From: Azospirillum cavernae
GTDB taxonomy: Bacteria > Pseudomonadota > Alphaproteobacteria > Azospirillales > Azospirillaceae
Direction: 5' to 3'
NCBI RefSeq assembly: GCF_003590795.1
Contig: NZ_QYUL01000002.1
Coordinates: 248,001 to 312,000 of the forward strand
DNA: 64,000 nucleotides
Numbering within the stretch: position 1 is the first letter of the stretch; every line of letters starts with the position of its first letter. The notes below the pieces were generated by a model. That model ran no database searches. It was given only the letters and a program-made list of their open reading frames with translations, and was not told where the DNA came from. Below, piece after piece: positions 9,943-19,269 of the stretch. The position numbers and the translations under genes are program-made.

Positions 9943-10479
9943 ATGCCGAAGATTGACGAAAACCGCCCCTTCCTGCCCGTCAACATCGCGGTCGTCACCG
10001 TGTCCGACACCCGCGTCGCCGCCGACGACCGATCCGGCGACGCGCTGGTCGAACGGCTGACCGCCGCCGGGCATCGGCCGGCGGCGCGCGCCATCGTCAA
10101 GGACGACGTCGCCGCCATCCGGGCGCTGGTCCAGGCCCACATCGCCGACCCGCAGATCGACGTCGTGCTGACCACCGGCGGCACCGGCGTGACCGGGCGC
10201 GACGTCACCCCCGAAGCGGTCGAAGCGCTCTATGAAAAAGCGATCCCCGGCTTTGGCGAATTGTTCCGCCAGCTCAGCTACGCCAAGGTCGGCACCTCGA
10301 CCATCCAGAGCCGGGCGACCGGCGGCGTCGCCAACGGCACTTACATCTTCGCCCTGCCCGGCTCGCCCAGCGCCTGCCGCGACGCCTGGGACGACATTCT
10401 GGTCTGGCAGCTCGACAACCGGCACCGCCCCTGCAATCTGGTCGAGCTGATGCCCCGCCTGCGCGAGCATCAGATCTGA
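9943..10479 (+). CDS. moaB: Molybdenum cofactor biosynthesis protein MoaB/Mog family
   Basis: 178 residues from ATG 9943. The fold markers are NIAVVTVSDTR near residue 14, VVLTTGGTGVTGRDVTPEA (MPT-binding TGGTG), and ALPGSPSACRDAWDDIL near the C-terminus. MoaB/Mog proteins adenylylate or bind molybdopterin before metal insertion. An upstream start in the same frame would add 48 residues overlapping the transglycosylase gene and is less likely. The next gene begins two bases after the stop, suggesting co-transcription. Confidence 0.93.
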   Translation: MPKIDENRPFLPVNIAVVTVSDTRVAADDRSGDALVERLTAAGHRPAARAIVKDDVAAIRALVQAHIADPQIDVVLTTGGTGVTGRDVTPEAVEALYEKAIPGFGELFRQLSYAKVGTSTIQSRATGGVANGTYIFALPGSPSACRDAWDDILVWQLDNRHRPCNLVELMPRLREHQI

Positions 10480-10480
10480 C

Positions 10481-11488
10481 ATGACCGACCTGCGCCTTCT
10501 GTTGGAAAGCGGAGCGGTGATCGACGCCCTGCGGCGGCTGCCAAACCTCGACGCGCTCAATCTCGACGCGCTGGAGCCGCTGCCGCTGAAGGGCGTCGCC
10601 CACGACCATGTCCGCCTGCGCGACTGCGCCCTGGTCCTGCGGATTCCGCGCTGGAGCCAGATGGGGCTGGTTCCCGCCGCCGCGCTCGCCCATCAGGCCG
10701 CCGCCTTTCAACGGGCCGAAGCCTCGGGCCACACCCCCCGGCTGGTCGCCACGTTGCCGCCGGGGGAGGCGTTGCCGATGGGCGCGCTGCTGGTGACGGA
10801 AATCGTCGGGCGCACCCCACTCCTGCCCGCCGACATGGCGAGCATCGCCCGCGCGCTGGCCGCCTTGCACCGCATGCCGCCGCCCGCCGATCCGGCCCCG
10901 CTGCCCTGCCCCGCCGACCCCGCCGCCGCCCTGCTGGCGCAGGTCGAACGGCAAGCCGCCTGGTTCGACGCCGCCCGCCTGACGCCGGAGGCCCGAGGGC
11001 TGATCGCCGAGGAGCTGGACGCCGCCCGCCGCGACCGGGTGGCGTCGCCGATGCCCATCGCCACGGTCGGGGTGGACGTCCACCCCGGCAATTTCCTGAT
11101 CGACGACACAGGCAAGGCGTGGTTCACCGATCTGGAAAAGCTGCAATACGGCCATCCCGCCATGGATCTGGCCCACGCCAGCCTCTACAGCTCGACCAAA
11201 TGGGATCCGGCGGTCAACGCGGCGCTGAGCGCCGCCGAAATCGCCGCCTTTCACGCCGCGTGGGTTGCGGCGGTCCCGCCCGCCTTGGCCGAGGCGACGC
11301 GCCCGGCGTTGGGGCCGCTGCGCCGTCTGACGTGGCTGCGCACCCTGTCCTGGATGGCCCGCTGGTCCACCGAGGGCGCGGCGCTGTCGCCCGGCATGCC
11401 CGACGCGCTGCGCGCCCATATGGACGCCCACGCCGCCGACATCCTGCGGGCCGAGCGGATCGAACGGATTCGCCGCGATTGGCTCTAG
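10481..11488 (+). CDS. Phosphotransferase enzyme family protein (APH/choline-kinase fold)
   Basis: 335 residues. The N-lobe is short (HDHVRLRDCALVLRIPRWS carries the likely nucleotide-positioning strand), and the C-lobe has the catalytic loop GVDVHPGNFLID and the metal site WFTDLEKLQYGHPAMDLAH, which together match the HxDxxxxN and DxD motifs of aminoglycoside phosphotransferase-like kinases. In this protein the loop reads VDVHPGN, so the usual leading His is Val while Asp and Asn stay. The substrate cannot be read from sequence. It is tightly linked to moaB (two-base gap) and is followed by the TPR gene on the same strand. Confidence 0.85.
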   Translation: MTDLRLLLESGAVIDALRRLPNLDALNLDALEPLPLKGVAHDHVRLRDCALVLRIPRWSQMGLVPAAALAHQAAAFQRAEASGHTPRLVATLPPGEALPMGALLVTEIVGRTPLLPADMASIARALAALHRMPPPADPAPLPCPADPAAALLAQVERQAAWFDAARLTPEARGLIAEELDAARRDRVASPMPIATVGVDVHPGNFLIDDTGKAWFTDLEKLQYGHPAMDLAHASLYSSTKWDPAVNAALSAAEIAAFHAAWVAAVPPALAEATRPALGPLRRLTWLRTLSWMARWSTEGAALSPGMPDALRAHMDAHAADILRAERIERIRRDWL

Positions 11489-11561
11489 ACCTTTGCCGCC
11501 GATTGCGCGGTTAATAGGGATGGTTGAGACAAACATGACAGCGCGCAAGGCGAGGCACAGC

Positions 11562-13268
11562 ATGACGAGATTCCAAAACAGGGCGCGTCTGGGATCGGCC
11601 CTGCTGTTGTCCGGCCTGCTGTTCGCGCTTCCCCCCAGCCCAGCCCAAGCGGTCGAACCGCCCGGCCCGGCGATCGGCAGCTATCTGGCCGGGCGCTTCG
11701 CCCAGCATCAGGATGATTGGACCGCCGCCGCGCTCTACATGGCCCAGGCGCTCGCCGCCGACCCCGGCGACCTCGCCCTGCTGCGCCGCACCTTCCTGCT
11801 GAAGCTGGGGGAGGGCAAGATCGACAGCGCGCTGGAACTGGCCCAACGGGTTCTGCAATCGGACAGCGACCCGCAAATGGCCTTGGCCCTGCTCGCCGCC
11901 GACGGGTTGGCCAACGGGCGGTTGGGCGACGCCGAGGCGCTGGCCGCCCGCATCCCCGCCGACGGGTTGGGAAAATTCATCGGTCCGCTCACCAAGGCGT
12001 GGCTGGCCCAGGCGCGCGGCCAAACCGACAACGCGCTCGCCGCGCTGGAGCCGTTGACCCAAATCAGCGGTTTCGCCGCCCTGCACAATCTGCACGCCGC
12101 GTTGATCCTTGATCTGGCTGGGCGCACCGAACAGGCGGCGGCGCGTTACGCCAGCGTGACGGAAAGCGCCGCGCCGTTGCGCGTGGTGCAGATCGTCGGC
12201 AATTTCATGGAGCGCACCGGGCGCGTGGCCGAAGCCCGCAAACTCTACGAAACCTTCCGGGCGGGGGCCGCCGACAGCCTGCTGGTCGAACCGGCGGTCG
12301 ACGCGCTGGGCGGCGGCGCGACCACGGCCCGCACCGTCCGCGATTCCCGCGATGGTCTGGCCGAGGCGATGTTCGATCTGGCCAGCGCCCTGCACCACGA
12401 GAACGCCGACGAAACCGCCCTGCTGTTCGGGCGGCTCGCCCTGCATCTGCGGGCCGATCTGCCGCTGGCCCGCCTGATGATCGGCGACATCATGACCATG
12501 CGCGACCATCACGAGGAGGCGTTGGCCGAATACGGCTTTTTGGCCAAGAACCCAATTCTCGGTTGGTCGGCCCGGCTGCGCGCCGCCGACAGCCTCGCCC
12601 GGCTCGACCGCGCCGACGAGGCCATCGCCAGCCTGACGGCGCTGACCGCCGAACACCCGGAGCGCACCGACGCGCTGATCCGGTTGGGCGATCTCCAGCG
12701 CTTCGCCAAACGCTACGCCGAGGCCGCCGAATCCTACAGCGCCGCCCTGACCCGGATGGCCCCGCCGGACGAGCGGCAATGGCCCCTGCTCTACGCCCGC
12801 GCCATGGCCTATGAGAAGGTCGGGCGCTGGCCCGAGACGGAAGCCGATCTGAAAGCGGCGCTGGCGGTGAAGCCCGACGAACCCAGCCTGTTGAACCATC
12901 TGGGCTACAGTTGGATCGAGCGCGGCGAGAATCTGACCGTCGCCAAGGGCATGGTCGAACGGGCGGTCGCGCTGCGTCCGCGCGACGGCTACATCATGGA
13001 CAGTCTGGGCTGGGCGCTGTTCAGCCTGGGCGATTTCAACGGCGCGGTCGACAAGCTGGAACGGGCGGTGGAGATGAAGCCGGTCGATCCGACGATCAAC
13101 GACCATCTTGGCGACGCCTATTGGCGGGTCGGTCGCCGCAACGAGGCGCGCTTCCAATGGACCCGCGCGCTCCGCATCGCCGACGAGGACGAGCAGAAGG
13201 AGGCCATCCAGGCCAAGCTGGACAAGGGCCTGCCCGACAACCCCCACGCGGCCACCGTGAAACGCTGA
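11562..13268 (+). CDS. Secreted/periplasmic TPR-repeat protein
   Basis: 568 residues from ATG 11562, chosen because a standard signal peptide follows at once (MTRFQNRARLGSALLLSGLL to PAQA-VE) and GAGG lies upstream; ATGs at 11520 and 11535 are in frame. The mature chain is built of tetratricopeptide helices, for instance DDWTAAALYMAQALAADPGD near the start, and KPDEPSLLNHLGYSWIERG, YIMDSLGWALFSLGDFNGAV and INDHLGDAYWRVGRRNEARF near the end. Proteins of this layout are common in alphaproteobacteria and may act in outer-membrane or polysaccharide export scaffolds; no specific partner is visible here. Confidence 0.88.
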   Translation: MTRFQNRARLGSALLLSGLLFALPPSPAQAVEPPGPAIGSYLAGRFAQHQDDWTAAALYMAQALAADPGDLALLRRTFLLKLGEGKIDSALELAQRVLQSDSDPQMALALLAADGLANGRLGDAEALAARIPADGLGKFIGPLTKAWLAQARGQTDNALAALEPLTQISGFAALHNLHAALILDLAGRTEQAAARYASVTESAAPLRVVQIVGNFMERTGRVAEARKLYETFRAGAADSLLVEPAVDALGGGATTARTVRDSRDGLAEAMFDLASALHHENADETALLFGRLALHLRADLPLARLMIGDIMTMRDHHEEALAEYGFLAKNPILGWSARLRAADSLARLDRADEAIASLTALTAEHPERTDALIRLGDLQRFAKRYAEAAESYSAALTRMAPPDERQWPLLYARAMAYEKVGRWPETEADLKAALAVKPDEPSLLNHLGYSWIERGENLTVAKGMVERAVALRPRDGYIMDSLGWALFSLGDFNGAVDKLERAVEMKPVDPTINDHLGDAYWRVGRRNEARFQWTRALRIADEDEQKEAIQAKLDKGLPDNPHAATVKR

Positions 13269-13299
13269 CCGGCCCCATCTCCCAAGGCCCATCCCCCGC

Positions 13300-14121
13300 A
13301 TGACCACCGCCAGCCTGACCATCTTCCGGGGCCGCAGCGGCGACCGCAACCCGCGCGCCATGGCCGGGGCAGAGCGGCTGGGATCCGACCTCGCCCGCCG
13401 CCTGGGGCGGACGATCACCGCCATCGGCGCGGCGGAACCGCCGATCCCCGGCCTGTGGGACGTTCAATTGGCCGCCGCCCGTCCGGCGCTGCGCGGCCTT
13501 GCCGACGCGGTGGCTCTGGCGCTGACCGAACCATCGCCGACCGTAACGGTGATGGGCCGTTGCGCCGCCGCCCTGGCGACGCTTCCCGTGATTGCTCGCC
13601 AACGACCCGACGCCTGCGTGGTCTGGTTCGACGCCCATGGCGACGTGAACACGCCCGGGGCGTCGGACAGCGGCTATCTCGGCGGGCTGGTGGTCAGCGC
13701 GGCTTGCGGCCTGTGGGACAGCGGGCTTGGCGCCGGACTGGCGTTGGGCAAAATCGTTCTGGTCGCCGCGCGCGATCTCGATCCGGCGGAATGGGCGCTG
13801 ATCGAATCCGGGGCCTTGCGCCATGTCCCGGTCGGCCCCGATCTGGCGGCGCGGCTGGCCGAGGCGGTGGCCGGTCGCCCGGTCTACATCCATCTCGACG
13901 TGGACGCGCTCGACGCCGGCCTTGTCCCCAGCGAGTATCAGGTGGCCGACGGCCTGTCCTTCGCCGATCTGCGCGCCGCCTGCGCGGTTCTGGCGGAACG
14001 TTCGATCATCGGCCTGGAAATCACCGAGTTTGAGGAGTCCTGGCCGGACGGTCGCCCCGGCGAGACCGGCCCGTTGATCGACGCGCTTGATCCGCTGCTG
14101 CGCGTTCTGACCGCGCCGTAG
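13300..14121 (+). CDS. Ureohydrolase (arginase/agmatinase) family protein with altered metal site
   Basis: 273 residues. Two of the three manganese motifs of the arginase family are intact: VVWFDAHGDVNTP (DAHxD) and IHLDVDALDAGLVPSEYQ (DxDxxDP-like). The third, normally GGDHS near residue 90, reads VMGRCAAALATLP, so one metal-ligand His is missing. A glutamate in EITEFEESW near the end occupies the usual place. Arginase, agmatinase or formimidoylglutamase activity is possible but the lost ligand makes catalysis uncertain. It is not part of the hut locus, which uses HutF/HutG. It lies 31 bp after the TPR gene and converges on the AraC gene. Confidence 0.8.
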   Translation: MTTASLTIFRGRSGDRNPRAMAGAERLGSDLARRLGRTITAIGAAEPPIPGLWDVQLAAARPALRGLADAVALALTEPSPTVTVMGRCAAALATLPVIARQRPDACVVWFDAHGDVNTPGASDSGYLGGLVVSAACGLWDSGLGAGLALGKIVLVAARDLDPAEWALIESGALRHVPVGPDLAARLAEAVAGRPVYIHLDVDALDAGLVPSEYQVADGLSFADLRAACAVLAERSIIGLEITEFEESWPDGRPGETGPLIDALDPLLRVLTAP

Positions 14122-14125
14122 CGGG

Positions 14126-14869
14126 TCAGCGCCCGCGCAAGGCCCCCGGCGTCACGCCACGGCGGCGTTTCAGGCTGCGGGTCAGGGCGCTCTGGTCGGA
14201 AAAACCAACGGCCAGCGCCACTTCGGCGGGCGGCAAATCGCCGCTGCGCAACAGCGCCTCCGCCCGGTCCAGCCGCAGATCATTGAGGAAGCGGGCGGGC
14301 GTCGTCCCGGCGCGGGCGCGGAAACGCTCGTGAAACTGGCTGGGGGACAAGCCGACGGCGTGGGCCAGATCGACGACGCTCAGCGCCTCCCCGCAGCGCG
14401 CGCGCATCAGCGCCTGCGCCCGCGCGATGGGATCGCCCGCCGCGCCGTCCGGCGACGGCGCGCGCCGCCGTTCCAGCGCGCGCAGCAGCAGGGCCGCCGC
14501 GTGGTGGGCGGTGGGGTCGTCGAGCGGCGCGTCCGCCGCCTCGCTCGCCAGATAGCGGATGAGCGAATCCAACGCCGCGTCCACTGCGAAAAAGGCGTCG
14601 GCCTGACGCAGCGCCGCGTCGGGCAACAGCGCGTGCGGCGGCAGGTCCAGCACGACGAAACGGTTGCTGCCGCGCGCCAGAAAGCTGTGCGGCGTGCCGT
14701 CAGCGACGATCACCCCTTGCCCGTCGCCGACGCGGCCCTGTTCGGCGTCCACCGCCATCTCCAGCGATCCGGCGACCGGCAAGACGATCTGGTGAAAGCG
14801 GTGCGCGTGCCGCCGCTCCCGCCCGTCATAGCTGCGGGTGGCGACGGTCAGGCGGTGGGGCTGGGCCAC
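14126..14869 (-). CDS. AraC-family transcriptional regulator
   Basis: 247 residues starting from GTG 14869. The first half is a cupin sensor domain (RHAHRFHQIVLPVAGSLEM, GVIVADGTPHSFLA). The C-terminal 100 residues form the paired HTH of AraC regulators: LSVVDLAHAVGLSPSQFHER and PAEVALAVGFSDQSALTRSL, ending RRGVTPGALRG. It is divergent from the DMT exporter at 15074, which is its most obvious target; the 204-bp gap between them contains no other gene. Confidence 0.92.
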   Translation of the reverse strand: MAQPHRLTVATRSYDGRERRHAHRFHQIVLPVAGSLEMAVDAEQGRVGDGQGVIVADGTPHSFLARGSNRFVVLDLPPHALLPDAALRQADAFFAVDAALDSLIRYLASEAADAPLDDPTAHHAAALLLRALERRRAPSPDGAAGDPIARAQALMRARCGEALSVVDLAHAVGLSPSQFHERFRARAGTTPARFLNDLRLDRAEALLRSGDLPPAEVALAVGFSDQSALTRSLKRRRGVTPGALRGR

Positions 14870-15073
14870 GCGGGCAGGCTCCTGTCACGACGATGCGAGC
14901 CGCCATGCTACGCCGGGGAGGACCAAGCCGTACAGGCGGGATGCGCGCCACCGACCGGAGTTCACCGACCGGAGTTTCGGTCAAAGCAGCCCGGAGTTCG
15001 GGACAAGACCACGGCGGCGCGTCCGGCTATGGTCCAGCTTCCGCGCAAGCCCGCGCCCTCTCTGGATTTCGCC

Positions 15074-16003
15074 ATGACCGCCGCCGCCGCAACCGCCCGC
15101 CCATCCGTGTCCCGCGCCACCGCCATCGGGGCCACCGCGATTCTGATGTGGTCCACTCTGGCCCCGCTGGCGACGTTGGCCGGGCGGGTGCCGCCCTTCC
15201 AACTGGTGGCGACCTCCTTCCTGCTGGCCTTTCTGGTCGGCAGCGGTTGGACGGCGGCGCGCGGCGGCAACCCCTTTTCCTATTTCCGCCAATCCCTCCC
15301 CGCCTGGGCCTTGGGGGTGGGCGGCCTGTTCGGCTTTCACTTCCTCTATTTCATGGCCCTGCGCGCCGCGCCGCCGGTGGAGGCCAACCTCATCAACTAT
15401 CTGTGGCCTCTGTTCATCGTGCTGTTCTCCGCCCTGCTGCCGGGGGAGCGGTTGCGCTCCTGGCACGTCGCTGGGGCGGTCGGCGGTTTGGCCGGAACGG
15501 TTTTGCTGATTTTGCGCGGCGGTTCGGGCGATTCCGCGCAAGGCTGGCTGACAATCGAGGCGGCGCATCTGCCGGGCTACGCCGCCGCGCTGGGCAGCGC
15601 CGTCACCTGGGCCGGTTATTCGGTGCTGCGCCGCCGCCTGGGCCAGATCGGCGACGCGCCGACCGACGCGGTCAGCGCCTTTTGCCTCGTCACCGCCATC
15701 CTGTCGCTGCTCTGCCATCTGGGCTTGGAAGAAACGGTGTGGCCGACCGACGCCCTCGGCTGGGCGGCCCTGCTGCTGCTGGGGCTGGGGCCGGTGGGCG
15801 CGGCCTTTTTCGTCTGGGACCATGGCGTGCGGCACGGCGACATCCGGGCGCTGGGGGCGCTGTCCTATCTGGCCCCGCTGCTCTCCACCCTGCTGCTGGT
15901 CGCCTGCGGATTGGCCCCCAACAACGGAGTCATCTGGGTGGCCTGCGCGCTGATCGCCGGCGGCTCCCTGCTGGCCAGCAAGGATTTGCTGAAACGGGGC
16001 TGA
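15074..16003 (+). CDS. EamA/DMT-superfamily exporter (YddG-like)
   Basis: 309 residues, ten predicted membrane helices in two EamA repeats. The first repeat starts ATAIGATAILMWSTLAPLAT and contains EANLINYLWPLFIVLFS; the second contains AALGSAVTWAGYSVLRRRLG and ends YLAPLLSTLLLVACGL. The NYLWPLFIVLFSALL stretch is typical of YddG/RhtA-type aromatic amino-acid exporters, but the substrate is not proven by sequence. ATG 15074 is used; ATG 15029 is in frame and would add 15 residues. Divergent from an AraC regulator. Confidence 0.87.
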   Translation: MTAAAATARPSVSRATAIGATAILMWSTLAPLATLAGRVPPFQLVATSFLLAFLVGSGWTAARGGNPFSYFRQSLPAWALGVGGLFGFHFLYFMALRAAPPVEANLINYLWPLFIVLFSALLPGERLRSWHVAGAVGGLAGTVLLILRGGSGDSAQGWLTIEAAHLPGYAAALGSAVTWAGYSVLRRRLGQIGDAPTDAVSAFCLVTAILSLLCHLGLEETVWPTDALGWAALLLLGLGPVGAAFFVWDHGVRHGDIRALGALSYLAPLLSTLLLVACGLAPNNGVIWVACALIAGGSLLASKDLLKRG

Positions 16004-16085
16004 GGGACGCGAGACGCCCTCTTTTCAGCCAAGGGCGATCTTGGCAATATGCCGACCTCCTTGACCTCTTTCCTTGGGTATGTCC

Positions 16086-16424
16086 ATGAAAAAAATAGCG
16101 CTTTTCTGTGTCGCCGCCCTTTTGGGCGGCATGGCCGCCACCGCGCAGGCCGCCGACAGCTACAAGTTCAACCTGCACAACAAATCGTCGGATTCGGTCA
16201 TCAACGGCTTCCGCACTTACGAAAAAGGCGCCTGGAGCAAGAACTGGATCGACTTCACCCTGAAGCCCGGCGAATCCGCCGAAATGGATTGGGGCAGCAG
16301 CGATGGCAATTGCGTCGTGCCCTTCAAGGTGAGCTGGATCGGCTATGACGCCGAAGAGTTCAAGGTGGATTGGTGCAAGGTCCGCAACGTCTACATGCTG
16401 GACAAGGGCTTCCGCTTCGACTGA
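16086..16424 (+). CDS. Small secreted protein of unknown function
   Basis: 112 residues beginning MKKIALFCVAALLGGMAATA with cleavage after AQA-AD, leaving a mature protein of about 90 residues. It is rich in aromatic and beta-prone residues (YKFNLHNKSSDSVINGFRTY, KVSWIGYDAEEFKVDW) and has two cysteines (GNCVV, DWCKV) that could form one disulphide. I do not recognise the family. An ATG six bases upstream is also in frame. It stands alone between the DMT exporter and a LysR gene, with 166 bp of gene-free sequence behind it. Confidence 0.75.
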   Translation: MKKIALFCVAALLGGMAATAQAADSYKFNLHNKSSDSVINGFRTYEKGAWSKNWIDFTLKPGESAEMDWGSSDGNCVVPFKVSWIGYDAEEFKVDWCKVRNVYMLDKGFRFD

Positions 16425-16590
16425 GCCGGACGGCCTTGACCGGAGCCGGAACGGGGCGCCGCCGCCCAAACGGCGCCGAACGCCCCGTCCGGCCTCCGAC
16501 AGTGCTTCCGCGCCCGCGCGCCATATTGACACGCGATCCGCCCATCCCCTCTCATAGCGGTCTGTTATCGTTGTGGGAGGCTCGGGCGCC

Positions 16591-17505
16591 ATGGATCTGC
16601 GGCAGTTGCGCTATTTCCTGGGCATTGTCGAGCATGGCTCGATCTCCCGCGCCGCCGAGGCGTTGCGGGTGGCGCAACCGGCGCTCAGCCTGCATTTGAA
16701 GCGGCTGGAGGAGGATTTCGGCTGCCAACTGGTGTTGCGCACGGCGCGCGGCGTCGTGCCGACGGAAAGCGGGCGGCGGCTGGCCCAGCGCGCCATCGGC
16801 CTGATCGAATCGATGGACAGCCTGCGCGACGACGTGCGCGCGGTGGAATCCGTGCCGTCGGGACCGGCGACCGTCGGCATCCCAACCTCTCTGGGGCCGG
16901 TGCTGACCGTGCCGCTGGCGCTGGCGGTGCGCCGCGCCCACCCGTTGATCCGGCTGCGCGTGGTCGAAGGGCTGTCGGGCCACATGCTGGAATGGGTGCT
17001 GTCCGGGCAACTCGACCTCGCCTTGATTTTCGGGGCCAAGGACATGGGCGGGCTGAACACCGAATTCGTGGCGCGCGAACAGCTCCATCTGGTCGGCCCC
17101 GCCGACGATCCCCTGTTGCGCGGGCGCGCCGCCATTCCCTTCGCCGAAGCGCTCGCCCTGCCGCTGATCTTGCCCGGCCGCCCGCACGGCCTGCGCGAGG
17201 AGGTGGAGCACGCCGCCCTGCTGGCGCGCGGGTCGGTCAATGTGGCGATGGAGATCGACGCGCTGGAGCAGATCAAGGCGCTGGTCGCCGAGGGCTGCGG
17301 CTACACCGTGCTGTCGGAACGGGTGGCGCGCTACGGCGCGGCGGCGGAACGCCTGACCGGCCTGCCCATCGCCGACCCGCAGATCGACCGGACCATCCTT
17401 TTGGCCCACGCCACCGGACGCCCGATGCCGGTCGCCGCCCGCGCCGCCCACGCCATCCTGCGCGGCCTGCTGGCCGATCTGACGCAGGATGGCGCGTGGA
17501 AGTGA
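16591..17505 (+). CDS. LysR-family transcriptional regulator
   Basis: 304 residues. The N-terminal winged HTH is canonical (MDLRQLRYFLGIVEHGSISR, EALRVAQPALSLHLKRLEED), followed by a substrate-binding domain with ATVGIPTSLGPVLTVPLA and a typical effector-site loop. It belongs to the group with a MDLRQLRYF start (Nac/TsaR-like). It converges on the GMC oxidoreductase (ten-base gap), and no divergent partner lies upstream except the small secreted protein gene, so its target is not clear. Confidence 0.92.
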   Translation: MDLRQLRYFLGIVEHGSISRAAEALRVAQPALSLHLKRLEEDFGCQLVLRTARGVVPTESGRRLAQRAIGLIESMDSLRDDVRAVESVPSGPATVGIPTSLGPVLTVPLALAVRRAHPLIRLRVVEGLSGHMLEWVLSGQLDLALIFGAKDMGGLNTEFVAREQLHLVGPADDPLLRGRAAIPFAEALALPLILPGRPHGLREEVEHAALLARGSVNVAMEIDALEQIKALVAEGCGYTVLSERVARYGAAAERLTGLPIADPQIDRTILLAHATGRPMPVAARAAHAILRGLLADLTQDGAWK

Positions 17506-17514
17506 CGCATCCCC

Positions 17515-19152
17515 TCAGGCGAGCGTTCCCGCCTTGCGCGCCGCCCGCATCAGCGCCGCCCCCCGTTCCGCGATCATCACGGTGGGCGTGTTGGTGTTGC
17601 CCGACGTGATGGTCGGCATGATCGAGGCGTCGATCACCCGCAGGCCGCGCAAGCCCTTGAAACGCAATTCGGTGTCGGTGACGGCGGTCGGATCGTCGGC
17701 GCGGCCCATCTTGCAGGTGCCGATGGGGTGGAAGATTGTCGTGCCGATGTCGCCCGCCGCCTTGGCCAACTCCTCCTCGCTCTGATAGGACGGGCCGGGC
17801 AGATGTTCGCGCGGGTGGAAGGGGGCCAGCGCCGGTTGCCCGACGATGCGCCGGGTCAGCGCCAGCGCCTTGGCCGCCTTGGCCCGGTCGGCGGGATCGG
17901 TCAGATAGCGCGGGGCGATGGCCGGGGGGGCGAGCGGGTCGCGCGAGACGATGCGGGTCCAACCGCGCGAGGCCGGGCGCAGGTCGCAGACGCTGGCGGT
18001 GAAGGCGGCGAAGGGGTGCAGCGGCTCGCCGAACTTGTCGAGCGACAGCGGTTGCACATGATACTCCAGATCCGGCGTCGCCACCTCCGGCCCCGACGCG
18101 ACGAAGGCGCCGAGCTGGCTGGGGGCCATGGTCAGCGGCCCGCGCCGGAACAGCGCGTATTCCAGCCCCATCATCGCCTTGCCGATCAAGCTGTTCGCCC
18201 GCTTGTTCAGTGTGGTCACGCCATCGACCTTGAAGATCATCCGCATTTGCAGATGGTCCTGCAAATTGCCGCCCACCGCCGGGGCGTCCAGCGCCACGGG
18301 AATGCCCAAATCCTTGAGATGCGCCGCCGGGCCGACGCCGGAGCGGTGCAGAATGGCGGGCGAGCCGATGGCCCCGGCGGACAGCACGGTTTCCAGCCGG
18401 GCGTCCGCCCGCGCCGCCTGCCCCTTCACCGAGAACTCCACGCCGGTGACGCGCCCGTCGGCGATGGTCAGCCGGTCGATGACGGCGTTGACGACGACGG
18501 TCAGGTTGGGCCGCATCAACACCGGGCGCAGAAAGGCTTTCGACGCGCTCCAACGCACGCCGCCGCGCTGGTTCACCTCGAACGCGCCGACGCCCGCGTT
18601 GGTGCCCCGGTTGAAATCGTCGCTCGGTAGAACGCCCGCCTGCTGCGCCGCCTCGGCGAAACGGTCGAGCAGGTCCCAGCGCAGCCGTTGCCGCTCCACC
18701 CGCCATTCGCCCCCCACCCCGTGCAGGTCGCTGGCCCCGCGCCAATAATCCTCGCTGTCCTTGAAGACCGGCAGAACCTGGTCCCAGCCCCAACGCGAAT
18801 CGCCGGTCAGCGCGGCCCATTCGTCGTAATCGCGCACTTGGCCCCGCATGGCGATCATGCCGTTGATCGAGGAGCAGCCGCCCAGCACCTTGCCGCGCGC
18901 GTAATGGATGCTGCGCCCGTTCAGTCCCGGCTCCGCCTCGGTGCGGTAACACCAATCGGTGCGCGGGTTGCCGATGCAGAACAGATAACCGGCGGGGATG
19001 TGCAGCCAGATCCAATCATCCTTGCCGCCCGCCTCCAGCAGCAGCACCCGCATGTCGGGGTCCAGCGACAGCCGGTTCGCCAGAACGCAGCCCGCCGTGC
19101 CGCCGCCGACGATGACGTAATCGAAACCGCCGAAATCCTGCCTGTCGCTCAT
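17515..19152 (-). CDS. GMC-family FAD oxidoreductase (choline/alcohol dehydrogenase-like)
   Basis: 545 residues. FAD fold FDYVIVGGGTAGCVLANRLS at residue 10 and VLLLEAGG; GMC signature 1 in YARGKVLGGCSSINGMIAMRG and signature 2 in VLSAGAIGSPAILHRSGVGP. The catalytic histidines lie in the C-terminal segment TTIFHPIGTCKMG and GNTNTPTVMIAERGA. These enzymes oxidise choline, polyethylene glycol or aliphatic alcohols using FAD; betaine genes are absent, so BetA is not supported. It is divergent from a LysR gene (117-bp gap), the usual arrangement of a catabolic enzyme with its regulator. Confidence 0.93.
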   Translation of the reverse strand: MSDRQDFGGFDYVIVGGGTAGCVLANRLSLDPDMRVLLLEAGGKDDWIWLHIPAGYLFCIGNPRTDWCYRTEAEPGLNGRSIHYARGKVLGGCSSINGMIAMRGQVRDYDEWAALTGDSRWGWDQVLPVFKDSEDYWRGASDLHGVGGEWRVERQRLRWDLLDRFAEAAQQAGVLPSDDFNRGTNAGVGAFEVNQRGGVRWSASKAFLRPVLMRPNLTVVVNAVIDRLTIADGRVTGVEFSVKGQAARADARLETVLSAGAIGSPAILHRSGVGPAAHLKDLGIPVALDAPAVGGNLQDHLQMRMIFKVDGVTTLNKRANSLIGKAMMGLEYALFRRGPLTMAPSQLGAFVASGPEVATPDLEYHVQPLSLDKFGEPLHPFAAFTASVCDLRPASRGWTRIVSRDPLAPPAIAPRYLTDPADRAKAAKALALTRRIVGQPALAPFHPREHLPGPSYQSEEELAKAAGDIGTTIFHPIGTCKMGRADDPTAVTDTELRFKGLRGLRVIDASIMPTITSGNTNTPTVMIAERGAALMRAARKAGTLA

Positions 19153-19217
19153 CGGACGCGTCCCCCGGTCGTTCTTGCTGTTTCGCCGGGGTCATTAGAT
19201 TGCTGACCGAACGGATG

Positions 19218-19251
19218 ATCCAATGATTTATCGCAAAGCCTGATATTGGAT
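19218..19251. promoter_or_regulatory. Inverted repeat between GMC oxidoreductase and its LysR gene
   Basis: ATCCAAT (19218-19224) and ATTGGAT (19245-19251) form a perfect 7-bp inverted repeat with 20-base spacing, centred between the two divergent starts. Position and AT-rich setting fit a LysR-type control site, although a LysR box usually has a shorter spacer. Confidence 0.4.
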
Positions 19252-19269
19252 TTGCTTATAATGCGGGGC

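Noticed and set aside
8070..10208. 712-codon minus frame opposite the lytic transglycosylase
   Set aside because: The SLT catalytic domain is clear on the plus strand.
13300..14121. Assignment as HutG (formimidoylglutamase)
   Set aside because: The hut locus has its own HutF and deformylase-type HutG; this protein lacks a metal ligand and lies 7 kb away.
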